A DNA stretch of 64,000 bases, taken from the NCBI RefSeq assembly GCF_051014445.1, contig NW_027488365.1, positions 42,976,001-43,040,000 on the forward strand. Reading direction: 5' to 3'. Within the stretch, counting starts at the first letter, position 1; each line of letters opens with the position of its first letter. Position numbers and translations under genes: made by a program. This stretch comes from Colletes latitarsis. Taxonomy: Eukaryota; Arthropoda; Insecta; Hymenoptera; Colletidae. Positions 29,689 through 41,484 of this stretch are shown here, piece by piece. Under the pieces are notes generated by a model. That model searched no databases and was not told the origin of the DNA. It saw only the letters and a list, made by a program, of their open reading frames with translations.

Positions 29689-32600
29689 CATCTGGCTCAT
29701 AATTTTGCCTTCTTCGTATACTTGTTGGCCAGATCCTGGGTTTTTTTCGTGATTGAATCACGTAGTAATGTGGTAACACAATGAAGCAGTCAATTAACCC
29801 TGGTTGCGATCAATATTTTAGAGGATAACACCGGTTAGGTCTGGGTTAGGTCTGGGATAGGCGCGCATCTGGCTCATGATTTTGCCTTCTTCGCATACTT
29901 GTTGGCCTGATCCAGGGTTTTTTTCGTGTTTGAATCACGTAGTAATGTGGTAACACAATGAAGCAGTCAATTAACCCTGGTTTCGATCAATATTTTAGAG
30001 GATAACACCGGTTAGGTCTGCGTTAGGTCCGGGATATGCCCGCATCTGGCTTATGATTTTGCCTTCTTCGCATACTTGTTGGCCAGATCCTGGGTTTTTT
30101 TCGTGTTTGAATCACGCAGTAATGCGGTAACACACTGAAGCAGTACATTAAACCTGGTTTCGATCAATATTTTAGAGGATAACACCGGTTAGGTCTGGGT
30201 TAGGTCTGGGTTATGCCCGCATCTGGCTTATACTTTCGCCTTTTTCGCAAACTTGTTGGCTAGATCCTGGGTTTTTTCGTGTTTGAATCACGTAGTAATG
30301 TTGTACCACACTGAGGCAGTCAATTAAACCTGGTTTCGATCAATATTTCAGAGGATAACACCGGTTAAGTCTGGGTTAGGTCCGGGATATGCCCGCATCT
30401 GGCTCATGATTTTGCCTTCTTCGCATACTTGATGGCCAGATCCTGGGTTTTTTTCGTGTTTGAATCACGTAGTAATGTGGTAACACAATGAAGCAGTCAA
30501 TTAACCCTGGTTTCGATCAATATTTTAGAGGATAACACCGGTTAGGTCTGGGTTAGGTCTGGGTTATGCCCGCATCTGGCTCATAATTTTGCCTTCTTCG
30601 TATAATTGTTGGCCAGATCCTGGGTTTTTTTCGTGATTGAATCACGTAGTAATGTGGTAACACAATGAAGCAGTCAATTAACCCTGGTTTCGATCAATAT
30701 TTTAGAGGATAACACCGGTTAGGTCTGGGTTAGGTCTGGGATAGGCGCGCATCTGGCTCATGATTTTGCCTTCTTCGCATACTTGTTGGCCTGATCCAGG
30801 GTTTTTTTCGTGTTTGAATCACGTAGTAATGTGGTAACACAATGAAGCAGTCAATTAACCCTGCTTTCGATCAATATTTTAGAGGATAACACCGGTTAGG
30901 TCTGCGTTAGGTCCGGGATATGCCCGCATCTGGCTCATGATTTTGCCTTCTTCGCATACTTGTTGGCCAGATCCTGGATTTTTTTCGTGATTGAATCACG
31001 TAGTAATGTGGTAACACAATGAAGCAGTCAATTAACCCTGGTTGCGATCAATATTTTAGAGGATAACACCGGTTAGGTCTGGGTTAGGTCTGGGATAGGC
31101 GCGCATCTGGCTCATGATTTTGCCTTCTTCGCATACTTGTTGGCCTGATCCAGGGTTTTTTTCGTGTTTGAATCACGTAGTAATGTGGTAACACAATGAA
31201 GCAGTCAATTAACCCTGGTTTCGATCAATATTTTAGAGGATAACACCGGTTAGGTCTGCGTTAGGTCCGGGATATGCCCGCATCTGGCTTATGATTTTGC
31301 CTTCTTCGCATACTTGTTGGCCTGATCCTGGGTTTTTTTCGTGTTTGAATCACGCAGTAATGCGGTAACACACTGAAGCAGTACATTAAACCTGGTTTCG
31401 ATCAATATTTTAGAGGATAACACCGGTTAGGTCTGGGTTAGGTCTGGGTTATGCCCGCATCTGGCTTATACTTTCGCCTTTTTCGCAAACTTGTTGGCTA
31501 GATCCTGGGTTTTTTCGTGTTTGAATCACGTAGTAATGTTGTACCACACTGAGGCAGTCAATTAAACCTGGTTTCGATCAATATTTCAGAGGATAACACC
31601 GGTTAAGTCTGGGTTAGGTCCGGGATATGCCCGCATCTGGCTCATGATTTTGCCTTCTTCGCATACTTGATGGCCAGATCCTGGGTTTTTTTCGTGTTTG
31701 AATCACGTAGTAATGTGGTAACACAATGAAGCAGTCAATTAACCCTGGTTTCGATCAATATTTTAGAGGATAACACCGGTTAGGTCTGGGTTAGGTCTGG
31801 GTTATGCCCGCATCTGGCTCATAATTTTGCCTTCTTCGTATACTTGTTGGCCAGATCCTGGGTTTTTTTCGTGATTGAATCACGTAGTAATGTGGTAACA
31901 CAATGAAGCAGTCAATTAACCCTGGTTTCGATCAATATTTTAGAGGATAACACCGGTTAGGTCTGGGTTAGGTCTGGGATAGGCGCGCATCTGGCTCATG
32001 ATTTTGCCTTCTTCGCATACTTGTTGGCCTGATCCAGGGTTTTTTTCGTGTTTGAATCACGTAGTAATGTGGTAACACAATGAAGCAGTCAATTAACCCT
32101 GGTTTCGATCAATATTTTAGAGGATAACACCGGTTAGGTCTGCGTTAGGTCCGGGATATGCCCGCATCTGGCTCATGATTTTGCCTTCTTCGCATACTTG
32201 TTGGCCAGATCCTGGATTTTTTTCGTGATTGAATCACGTAGTAATGTGGTAACACACTGAAGCAGTCAATCAAACCTGGTTTCGATCAATATTTCAGAGG
32301 ATAACACCGGTTAGGTCTGGGGTAGGTCCGGAATATGCCCGCATCTGGCTCATGATTTTGCCTTCTTCGCATATTTGTCAGCCAGATCCTGGGTTTTTTT
32401 CGTGTGTGAATCACGTAGTAATGTGGTAACACAATGGAGCAGTCAATTAAACCTGGTTTCGATCAATATTTTAGAGCATAACACCGGTTAGGTCTGGGTT
32501 AGGTCTGGGATATGCGCGCATCTGGGTTTATACTTTCGCCTTATTCGTAAACTTGTTGGCCAGATCCTGGGTTTTTTCCGTGTTTGAATCACGTAGTAAT

Positions 32601-35600
32601 GTGGTACCACACTGCGCAGTCAATTAAACCTGGTTTCGATCAATATTTCAGAGGATAACACCGGTTAGGTCTGGGTTAGGTCCGGAATATGCCCGCATCT
32701 GGCTCATGATTTTGCCTTCTTCGCATACTTGTCGGCCAGATCCTGGGTTTTTATCGTGTTTGAATCACGTAGTAATGTGGTAACACACTGAAGCAGTCAA
32801 TTAAACCTGGTCTCGATCAATATTTTAGAGGATAACACCGGTTAGGTCTGGGTTATGCCCGCATCTGGCTCATGATTTTGCCTTTTTCGCAAACTTGTTG
32901 GCCAGATCTTGGGTTTCTTTCGTGTTTGAATCACGTAAAAATGTGGTAACACACTGAAGCAGTCAATTGAACCTGGTTTCGATCAATATTTCAGAGGATA
33001 ACACCGGTTAGGTCTGGGTTAGGTCCGGAATATGCCCGCATCTGGCTCATGATTTTGCCTTCTTCGCATACTTGTTGGCCAGGTCCTGGGTTTTTTTCGT
33101 GTTTGAAACACGTAGGAATGTGGTAACACACTGAAGCAGTCAATTAAACCTGGTTTCGATCAATATTTTAGAGGATAACACCGGTTAGGTCTGGGTTAGG
33201 TCTGGGTTATGCCCGCATCTGGCTCATGATTTTGCCTTTTTCGCAAACTTGTTGGCTAGATCCTGGGTTTTTTCGTGTTTGAATCACGTATTAATGTTGT
33301 ACCACACTGAGGCAGTCAATTAAACCTGGTTTCGATCAATATTTTGGAGGATAACACCGGTTAGGTCTGGGTTAGGTCTGGGATATGCGCGCATCTGGCT
33401 CATGATTTTGCCTTTTTCGCAAACTTGTTGGCCAGATCTTGGGTTTTTTTCGTGTTTGAATCACGTAGGAATGTGGTAACACACTGAAGCAGTCAATTAA
33501 ACCTGGTTTCGAACAATATTTCAGAGGATGACACCGGTTAGGTCTGGGTTAGGTCCGGAATGTGCCCGCATCTGGCTCACGATTTTGCCTTCTTCGCATA
33601 CTTGTTGGCCAGATCCTGGGTTTTTTTCGTGTTTGAATCACGTAGAAATGTGGTAACACACTGAAGCAGTCAATTAAACCTGGTTTCGATCAATATTTTA
33701 GAGGATAACACCGGTTAGGACTGGGTTAGGTCTGGGGTATGCGCGCATCTGGCTTATACTTTCGCCTTTTTCGCAAACTTGTTGGCCAGATCCTGGGTTT
33801 TTTCCGTGTTTGAATCACGTAGTAATGTGGTACCACACTGAGGCAGTCAATTAAACCTGGTTTCGATCAATATTTCAGAGGATAACACCTGTTAGGTCTG
33901 GGTTAGGTCCGGAATATGCCCGCATCTGGCTTATACTTTCGCCTTTTCACAAACTTGTTGTCCAGATCCAGGGTTTTTTTCGTGCTTGAATCACGTAGTA
34001 ATGTTGTACCACACTGATGCAGTCAATTAAACCTGGTTTCGATCAATATTTCAGAGGATAACACCGGTTAAGTCTGGGTTAGGTCCGGGATATGCCCGCA
34101 TCTGGCTCATGATTTAGCCTTCTTTGCATACTTGATGGCCAGATCCTGGGTTTTTTCGTGTTTGAATCACGTAGTAATGTGGTAACACAATGAAGCAGTC
34201 AATTAACCCTGGTTTCGATCAATATTTTAGAGGATAACGCCGGTTAGGTCTGGGTTAGGTCTGGGTTATGCCCGCATCTGGCTCATGATTTTGCCTTCTT
34301 CGCATACTTGTTGGCCAGATCCTGGGTTTTTTCCGTGATTGAATCACGTAGTAATGTGGTAACACAATGAAGCAGTCAATTAACCCTGGTTTCGATCAAT
34401 ATTTTAGAGGATAACACCGGTTAGGTCTGGGTTAGGTCTGGGTTATGCCCGCATCTGGCTCATAATTTTGCCTTCTTCGTATACTTGTTGGCCAGATCCT
34501 GGGTTTTTTTCGGGATTGAATCACGTAGCAATGTGGTAACACAATGAAGCAGTCAATTAACCCTGGTTTCGATCAATATTTTAGAGGATAACACCGGTTA
34601 GGTCTGGGTTAGGTCTGGGATAGGCGCGCATCTGGCTCATGATTTTGCCTTCTTCGCATACTTGTTGGCCTGATCCTGGGTTTTTTTCGTGTTTGAATCA
34701 CGTAGTAATGTGGTAACACAATGAAGCAGTCAATTAACCCTGGCTTCGATCAACATTTTAGAGGATAACACCGGTTAGGTCTGGGTTAGGTCTGGGATAT
34801 GCGCGCATCTGGCTTATACTTTCGCCTTTTTCGCAAACTTGTTGGCCAGATCCTGGGTTTTTATCGTGTTTGAATCACGTAGTAATGTGGTAACACACTG
34901 AAGCAGTCAATTAAACCTGGTTTCGATCAATATTTTAGAGGATAACACCGGTTAGGTCTGAGTTAGGTCTGGGTTATGCCCGCATCTGGCTCATGATTTT
35001 GCCTTCTTCGCATACTTGTTGGCCAGATCCTGGGTTTTTTTCGTGTTTGAATCACGTAGTAATGTGGTAACACAATGGTGCAGTCAATTAAACCTGGTTT
35101 CGATCAATATTTTAGAGGATAACACCGGTTAGGTCTGGGTTAGGTCTGGGTTATGCCCGCATCTGGCTCATGATTTTGCCTTTTTCGCAAACTTGTTGGC
35201 CAGATCTTGGGTTTCTTTCGTGTTTGAATCACGTAGGAATGTGGTAACACACTGAAGCAGTCAATTGAACCTGGTTTCGATCAATATTTCAGAGGATAAC
35301 ACCGGTTAGGTCTGGGTTAGGTCCGGAATATGCCCGCATCTGGCTCATGATTTTGCCTTCTTCGCATACTTGTTGGCCAGGTCCTGGGTTTTTTTCGTGT
35401 TTGAATCACGTAGGAATGTGGTAACACACTGAAGCAGTCAATTAAACCTGGTTTCGATCAATATTTTAGAGGATAACACCGGTTAGGTCTGGGTTAGGTC
35501 TGGGTTATGCCCGCATCTGGCTCATGATTTTGCCTTTTTCGCAATCTTGTTGGCTAGATCCTGGGTTTTTTCGTGTTTGAATCACGTAGTAATGTTGTAC

Positions 35601-38449
35601 CACACTGAGGCAGTCAATTAAACCAGGTTTCGATCAATATTTTGGAGGATAACACCGGTTAGGTCTGGGTTAGGTCTGGGATATGCGCGCATTTGGCTCA
35701 TGATTTTGCCTTTTTCGCAAACTTGTTGGCCAGATCTTGGGTTTTTTTCGTGTTTGAATCACGTAGGAATGTGGTAACACACTGAAGCAGTCAATTAAAC
35801 CTGGTTTCGAACAATATTTCAGAGGATGACACCGGTTAGGTCTGGGTTAGGTCCGGAATGTGCCCGCATCTGGCTCACGATTTTGCCTTCTTCGCATACT
35901 TGTTGGCCAGATCCTGGGTTTTTTTCGTGTTTGAATCACGTAGAAATGTGGTAACACACTGAAGCAGTCAATTAAACCTGGTTTCGATCAATATTTTAGA
36001 GGATAACACCGGTTAGGTCTGGGTTAGGTCTGGGTTATGCCCGCATCTGGCTCATGATTTTGCCTTCTTCGCATACTTGTTGGCCAGATCCTGGGTTTTT
36101 TTCGTGTTTGAATCACGTAGTAATGTGGTAACACAATGGTGCAGTCAATTAAACCTGGTTTCGATCAATATTTTAGAGGATAACACCGGTTAGGTCTGGG
36201 TTAGGTCTGGGGTATGCGCGCATCTGGCTTATACTTTCGCCTTTTTCGCAAACTTGTTGGCCAGATCCTGGGTTTTTTCCGTGTTTGAATCACGTAGTAA
36301 TGTGGTACCACACTGAGGCAGTCAATTAAACCTGGTTTCGATCAATATTTCAGAGGATAACACCTGTTAGGTCTGGGTTAGGTCCGGAATATGCCCGCAT
36401 CTGGCTTATACTTTCGCCTTTTCGCAAACTTGTTGTCCAGATCCAGGGTTTTTTTCGTGTTTGAATCAAGTAGTAATGTTGTACCTCACTGATGCAGTCA
36501 ATTAAACCTGGTTTCGATCAATATTTCAGAGGATAACACCGGTTAAGTCTGGGTTAGGTCCGGGATATGCCCGCATCTGGCTCATGATTTTGCCTTCTTC
36601 GCATACTTGATGGCCAGATCCTGGGTTTTTTTCCTGTTTGAATCACGTAGTAATGTGGTAACACAATGAAGCAGTCAATTAACCCTGGTTTCGATCAATA
36701 TTTTAGAGGATAACACCGGTTAGGTCTGGGTTAGGTCTGGGTTATGCCCGCATCTGGCCCCTAATTTTGCCTTCTTCGTATACTTGTTGGCCAGAGCCTG
36801 GGTTTTTTTCGGGATTGAATCACGTAGTAATGTGGTAACACAATGAAGCAGTCAATTAACCCTGGTTTCGATCAATATTTTAGAGGATAACACCGGTTAG
36901 GTCTGGGATAGGCGCGCATCTGGCTCATGATTTTGCCTTCTTCGCATACTTGTTGGCCTGATCCAGGGTTTTTTTCGTGTTTGAATCACGTAGTAATGTG
37001 GTAACACAATGAAGCAGTCAATTAACCCTGGTTTCGAACCATATTTTGGAGGATAACACCGGTTAGGTCTGGGTAAGGTCTGGGTTATGCCCGCATCTGG
37101 CTCATGATTATGCCTTAATCGTAAACTTGTTGGCCAGATCCTGGGGTTTTTTCGTGTTTGAATCACGTAGTAATGTGGTAACACAATGAAGCAGCCAATT
37201 AACCCTGGCTTCGATCAACATTTTAGAGGATAACACCGGTTAGGTCTGGGTTAGGTCTGGGATATGCGCGCATCTGGCTTATACTTTCGCCTTTTTCGCA
37301 AACTTGTTGGCCAGATCCTGGGTTTTTTCCGTGTTTGAATCACGTAGTAATGTGGTAACACAATGAAGCAGTCAATTAACCCTGGTTTCGATCAATATTT
37401 TAGAGGATAACACCGGTTAGGTCTGGGTTATGCCCGCATCTGGCTTGTACTTTCGCCTTTTTCGCAAACTTGTTGGCCAGATCCTGGGTTTTTTTCGTGT
37501 TTGAATCACGCAGTAATGTGGTAACACAATGAAGCAGTCAATTAAACCTGGTTTCGATCAATATTTTAGAGGATAACACCGGTTAGGTCTGGGTTAGGTC
37601 TGGGATATTCGCGCATCTGGCTTATACTTTCGCATTTTTCGCAAACTTGTTGGCCAGATCCTGGGTTTTTTTCGTGTTTGAATCACGTAGTAATGTGGTA
37701 ACACAATGAAGCAGTCAATTAACCCTGGTCTCGATCAATATTTTAGAGGATAACACCGGTTAGGTCTGGGTTAGGTCTGGGATAGGCGCGCATCTGGCTC
37801 ATGATTTTGCCTTCTTCGCATACTTGTTGGCCTGATCCAGGGTTTTTTTCGTGTTTGAATCACGTAGTAATGTGGTAACACAATGAAGCAGTCAATTAAC
37901 CCTGGTTTCGATCAATATTTTAGAGGATAACACCGGTTAGGTCTGGGTTAGGTCCGGGATATGCCCGCATCTGGCTCATGATTTTGCCTTCTTCGCATAC
38001 TTGTTGGCCAGATCCTGGATTTTTTTCGTGATTGAATCACGTAGTAATGTGGTAACACACTGAAGCAGTCAATCAAACCTGGTTTCGATCAATATTTCAG
38101 AGGATAACACCGGTTAGGTCTGGGTTAGGTCCGGAATATGCCCGCATCTGGCTCATGATTTTGCCTTCTTCGCATACTTGTCGGCCAGATCCTGCGTTTT
38201 TTTCGCGTTTGAATCACGTAGTAATGTTGTACCACACTGAGGCAGTCAATTAAACCTGGTTTCGATCAATATTTTAGAGGATAACACCGGTTAGGTCTGG
38301 GTTAGGTCTGGGATATTCGCGCATCTGGCTTATACTTTCGCCTTTTTCGCAAACTTGTTGGCCAGATCCTGGGTTTTTTCCGTGTTTGAATCACGTAGTA
38401 ATGTGGTAACACAATGGAGCAGTCAATTAAACCTGGTTTCGATCAATAT

Positions 38450-40200
38450 TTTAGAGCATAACACCGGTTAGGTCTGGGTTAGGTCTGGGATATTCGCGCA
38501 TCTGGCTTATACTTTCGCCTTTTTCGCAAACTTGTTGGTCAGATCCTGGGTTTTTTCCGTGTTTCAATCACGTGGTAATGTGGTACCACACTGAGGCAGT
38601 CAATTAAACCTGGTTTCGATCAATATTTCAGAGGATAACACCGGTTAGGTCTGGGTTAGGTCCGGAATATGCCCGCATCTGGCTCATGATTTTGCCTTCT
38701 TCGCATACTTGTCGGCCAGATCCTGGGTTTTTTTCGTGTTTGAATCACGTAGTAATGTGGTAACACACTGAAGCAGTCAATAAAACCTCGTTTCGCTCAG
38801 TATTTTAGAGGATAACACCGGTTAGGTCTGGCTTAGGTCTGGGTTATACCCGCATCTGGCTCATGATTTTGCCTTCTTCGCATACTTGTTGGCCAGATCC
38901 TGGGTTTTTTTCGTGTTTGAATCACGTAGGAATGTGGCAACACACTGAAGCAGTCAATTAAACCTGGTTTCGATCAATATTTTAGAGGATAACACCGGTT
39001 AGGTCTGGGTTATGCCCGCATCTGGCTCATAATTCTGCCTTCTTCGTATACTTGTTGGCCAGATCCTGGGTTTTTTTCGTGATTGAATCACGTAGTAATG
39101 TTGTACCACACTGAGGCAGTCAATTAAACCTGGTTTCGATCAATATTTCAGAGGATAACACCGATTAAGTCTGGGTTAGGTCCGGGATATGCCCGCATCT
39201 GGCTCATGATTTTGCCTTCTTCGCATACTTGATGGCCAGATCCTGGGTTTTTTTCGTGTTTGAATCACGTAGTAATGTGGTAACACAATGAAGCAGTCAA
39301 TTAACCCTGGCTTCGATCAATATTTTAGAGCATAACACCGGTTAGGTCTGGGTTAGGTCTGGGATATGCGCGCATCTGGGTTTATACTTTCGCCTTTTTC
39401 GCAAACTTGTTGGCCAGATCCTGGGTTTTTTCCGTGTTTGAATCACGTAGTAATGTGGTACCACACTGAGGCAGTCAGTTAAACCTGGTTTCGATCAATA
39501 TTTCAGAGGATAACACCGGTTAGGTCTGGGTTAGGTCCGGAATATGCCCGCATCTGGCTCATGATTTTGCCTTCTTCGCATACTTGTCGGCCAGATCCTG
39601 GGTTTTTTTCGTGTTTGAATCACGTAGTAATGTGGTAACACACTGAAGCAGTCAATAAAACCTCGTTTCGCTCAGTATTTTAGAGGATAACACCGGTTAG
39701 GTCTGGCTTAGGTCTGGGTTATACCCGCATCTGGCTCATGATTTTGCCTTCTCCGCATACTTGTTGGCCAGATCCTGGGTTTTTTTCGTGTTTGAATCAC
39801 GTAGGAATGTGGCAACACACTGAAGCAGTCAATTAAACCTGGTTTCGATCAATATTTTAGAGGATAACACCGGTTAGGTCTGGGTTATGCCCGCATCTGG
39901 CTCATAATTCTGCCTTCTTCGTATACTTGTTGGCCAGATCCTGGGTTTTTTTCGTGATTGAATCACGTAGTAATGTTGTACCACACTGAGGCAGTCAATT
40001 AAACCTGGTTTCGATCAATATTTCAGAGGATAACACCGATTAAGTCTGGGTTAGGTCCGGGATATGCCCGTATCTGGCTCATGATTTTGCCTTCTTCGCA
40101 TACTTGATGGCCAGATCCTGGGTTTTTTTCGTGTTTGAATCACGTAGTAATGTGGTAACACAATGAAGCAGTCAATTAACCCTGGCTTCGATCAATATTT
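38450..40200. repeat. Tandem duplication of an 875-bp (5-monomer) block plus partial third copy
   Basis: The copies are about 38450-39325 and 39326-40200. The diagnostic variant CAATAAAACCTCG is at 38778 and 39653, offset 875 bp, and appears again near 40350. The period is about 10 bp short of 5 x 177 because one monomer in each copy (38999 and 39874) has a single telomere-like 11-mer instead of two. Confidence 0.85.
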
Positions 40201-40957
40201 TAGAGCATAACACCGGTTAGGTCTGGGTTAGGTCTGGGATATGCGCGCATCTGGGTTTATACTTTCGCCTTTTTCGCAAACTTGTTGGCCAGATCCTGGG
40301 TTTTTTCCGTGTTTGAATCACGTAGTAATGTGGTAACACACTGAAGCAGTCAATAAAACCTCGTTTCGCTCAGTATTTTAGAGGATAACACCGGTTAGGT
40401 CTGGCTTAGGTCTGGGTTATACCCGCATCTGGCTCATGATTTTGCCTTCTTCGCATACTTGATGGCCAGATCCTGGGTTTTTTTCGTGTTTGAATCACGT
40501 AGTAATGTGGTAACACAATGAAGCAGTCAATTAACCCTGGCTTCGATCAATATTTCAGAGGATAACACCGCTTAGGTCTGGGTTAGGTCTGGGTTATGCC
40601 CGCATCTGGCTCATGATTTTGCCTTTTTCGCATACTTGTTGGCCAGATCTTGGGTTTTTTTCGTGTTTGAATCACGTAGGAATGTGGTAACACACTGAAG
40701 CAGTCAATTAAACCTGGTTTCGATCAATATTTCAGAGGATAACACCGCTTAGGTCTGGGTTAGGTCTGGGTTATGCCCGCATCTGGCTCATGATTTTGCC
40801 TTTTTCGCATACTTGTTGGCCAGATCTTGGGTTTTTTTCGTGTTTGAGTCACGTAGTAATGTGGTAACACACTGAAGCAGTCAATTAAACCTCGTTTCGC
40901 TCAGTATTTTAGAGGATAACACCGGTTAGGTCTGGCTTAGGTCTGGGTTATACCCGC

Positions 40958-40970
40958 ATCTGGCTTATAC
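40958..40970. repeat. Target-site duplication, 3' side of composite element A1/A2
   Basis: The 13 bases ATCTGGCTTATAC of satellite linker precede the element's poly(T) and recur at 50058-50070 directly after the 5' end of A2. The next TTT is ambiguous between target and tail. One duplication flanks the whole 9.1-kb composite. Confidence 0.9.
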
Positions 40971-40993
40971 TTTTTTTTTTTTTCTTTTTTTTT
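40971..40993 (-). other. Poly(A) tail of element A1
   Basis: On the plus strand this is a run of 13 T, one C at 40984, then 9 T. On the element strand it is an A tail with one G, directly joining the conserved 3' terminus CCACGAC. A terminal A tail is expected of this class of LINE. Confidence 0.93.
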
Positions 40994-41484
40994 GTCGTGG
41001 GGAAAATCTTCGAAAGACTCCCTCCCACCTCTTTGGTGAGAGGCGGGAGGGTTGTGTGGGATTCCCCGCGCCCGTAGAATGACGGGCGCGGGACCTACCC
41101 ACTAAAAACCCCACGGTGACCCTTCCGCACGATTTGGGAGGATACCGGGAATCGCTCGAAGCATTCTTCCGGTATCCTCCCCGTGCCCGCGCTTTGCGCC
41201 CATCCCCGGGGGGAGAAACGGTCCCCCCGGTAGACACACTGTCTCATAGCGGCAGGACGGGGCCACTCCATCCCGCCGCCATCCGTCCCGGGGCCGCATT
41301 TAGTGGCGGGCTGCGAGCCCCAACCCGCAACCGCCTGCGACCCCGCTTCTACCCCTCGGCGGCCGGGAGCTGATGGCCGCTCCAGGCCACCGAGGGTGCC
41401 TCCCCGTGGGCCGGACCCACCCGGTCCGACCCATCGCCGCCTGGCGGGAGGAGGCTCCCCTCAGGGCCCCCCTCTCAGCCAGGG
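40994..41484 (-). promoter_or_regulatory. A1 3' UTR with strong hairpins
   Basis: This is 491 nt between the ORF2 stop and the A tail, with no coding content I accept. Perfect or near-perfect hairpins are: a 13-bp stem 41136-41148/41169-41181 with a 20-nt loop; an 11-bp stem 41065-41075/41082-41092 with a 6-nt loop; and a 12-position stem 41020-41031/41040-41051 with one mismatch. The segment GGTCACCGTGG (complement of 41111-41121) and the last bases before the tail also occur in element B's 3' UTR. In related LINEs the 3' UTR is where the reverse transcriptase binds; that role is inferred here. Confidence 0.75.

Larger units (their letters stand above)
1..40970. repeat. 177-bp satellite array with embedded TTAGGTCTGGG telomere-like motif
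   Basis: A continuous head-to-tail array of a monomer of about 177 bp (176-179), roughly 231 copies; no gene is seen in it. Landmarks in order: CCAGATCCTGGG, a T run, CGTGTTTGAATCACGTAG, a short dyad (TGTGGTAACACA or variants), CAGTCAATTAAACCTGG, TTTCGATCAATATTT, GAGGATAACACCGG, then TTAGGTCTGGG usually twice, GCCCGCATCTGG, and a linker ending in TTCGCAWACTTGTTGG. Variants are linked: GTAACAC goes with TGAAGCAG and GTACCAC with TGAGGCAG; the linker is CTCATGATTTTGCC, CTTATACTTTCGCC or GTTTATACTTTCGCC. Monomers are very similar and rare variants recur at multi-monomer spacing, so the array is being homogenised by unequal exchange. Because 177 is 59 codons, the minus strand has chance open frames; I do not call them genes. 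Confidence 0.98.

Noticed and set aside
1..40970. CRISPR-like array (regular repeats)
   Set aside because: The whole 177-bp unit repeats, with no short constant repeat plus unique spacers, and the retrotransposons are eukaryotic.
1..40970. CENP-B box in the satellite
   Set aside because: TTCG occurs several times, but none has the downstream A and CGGG spacing on either strand.
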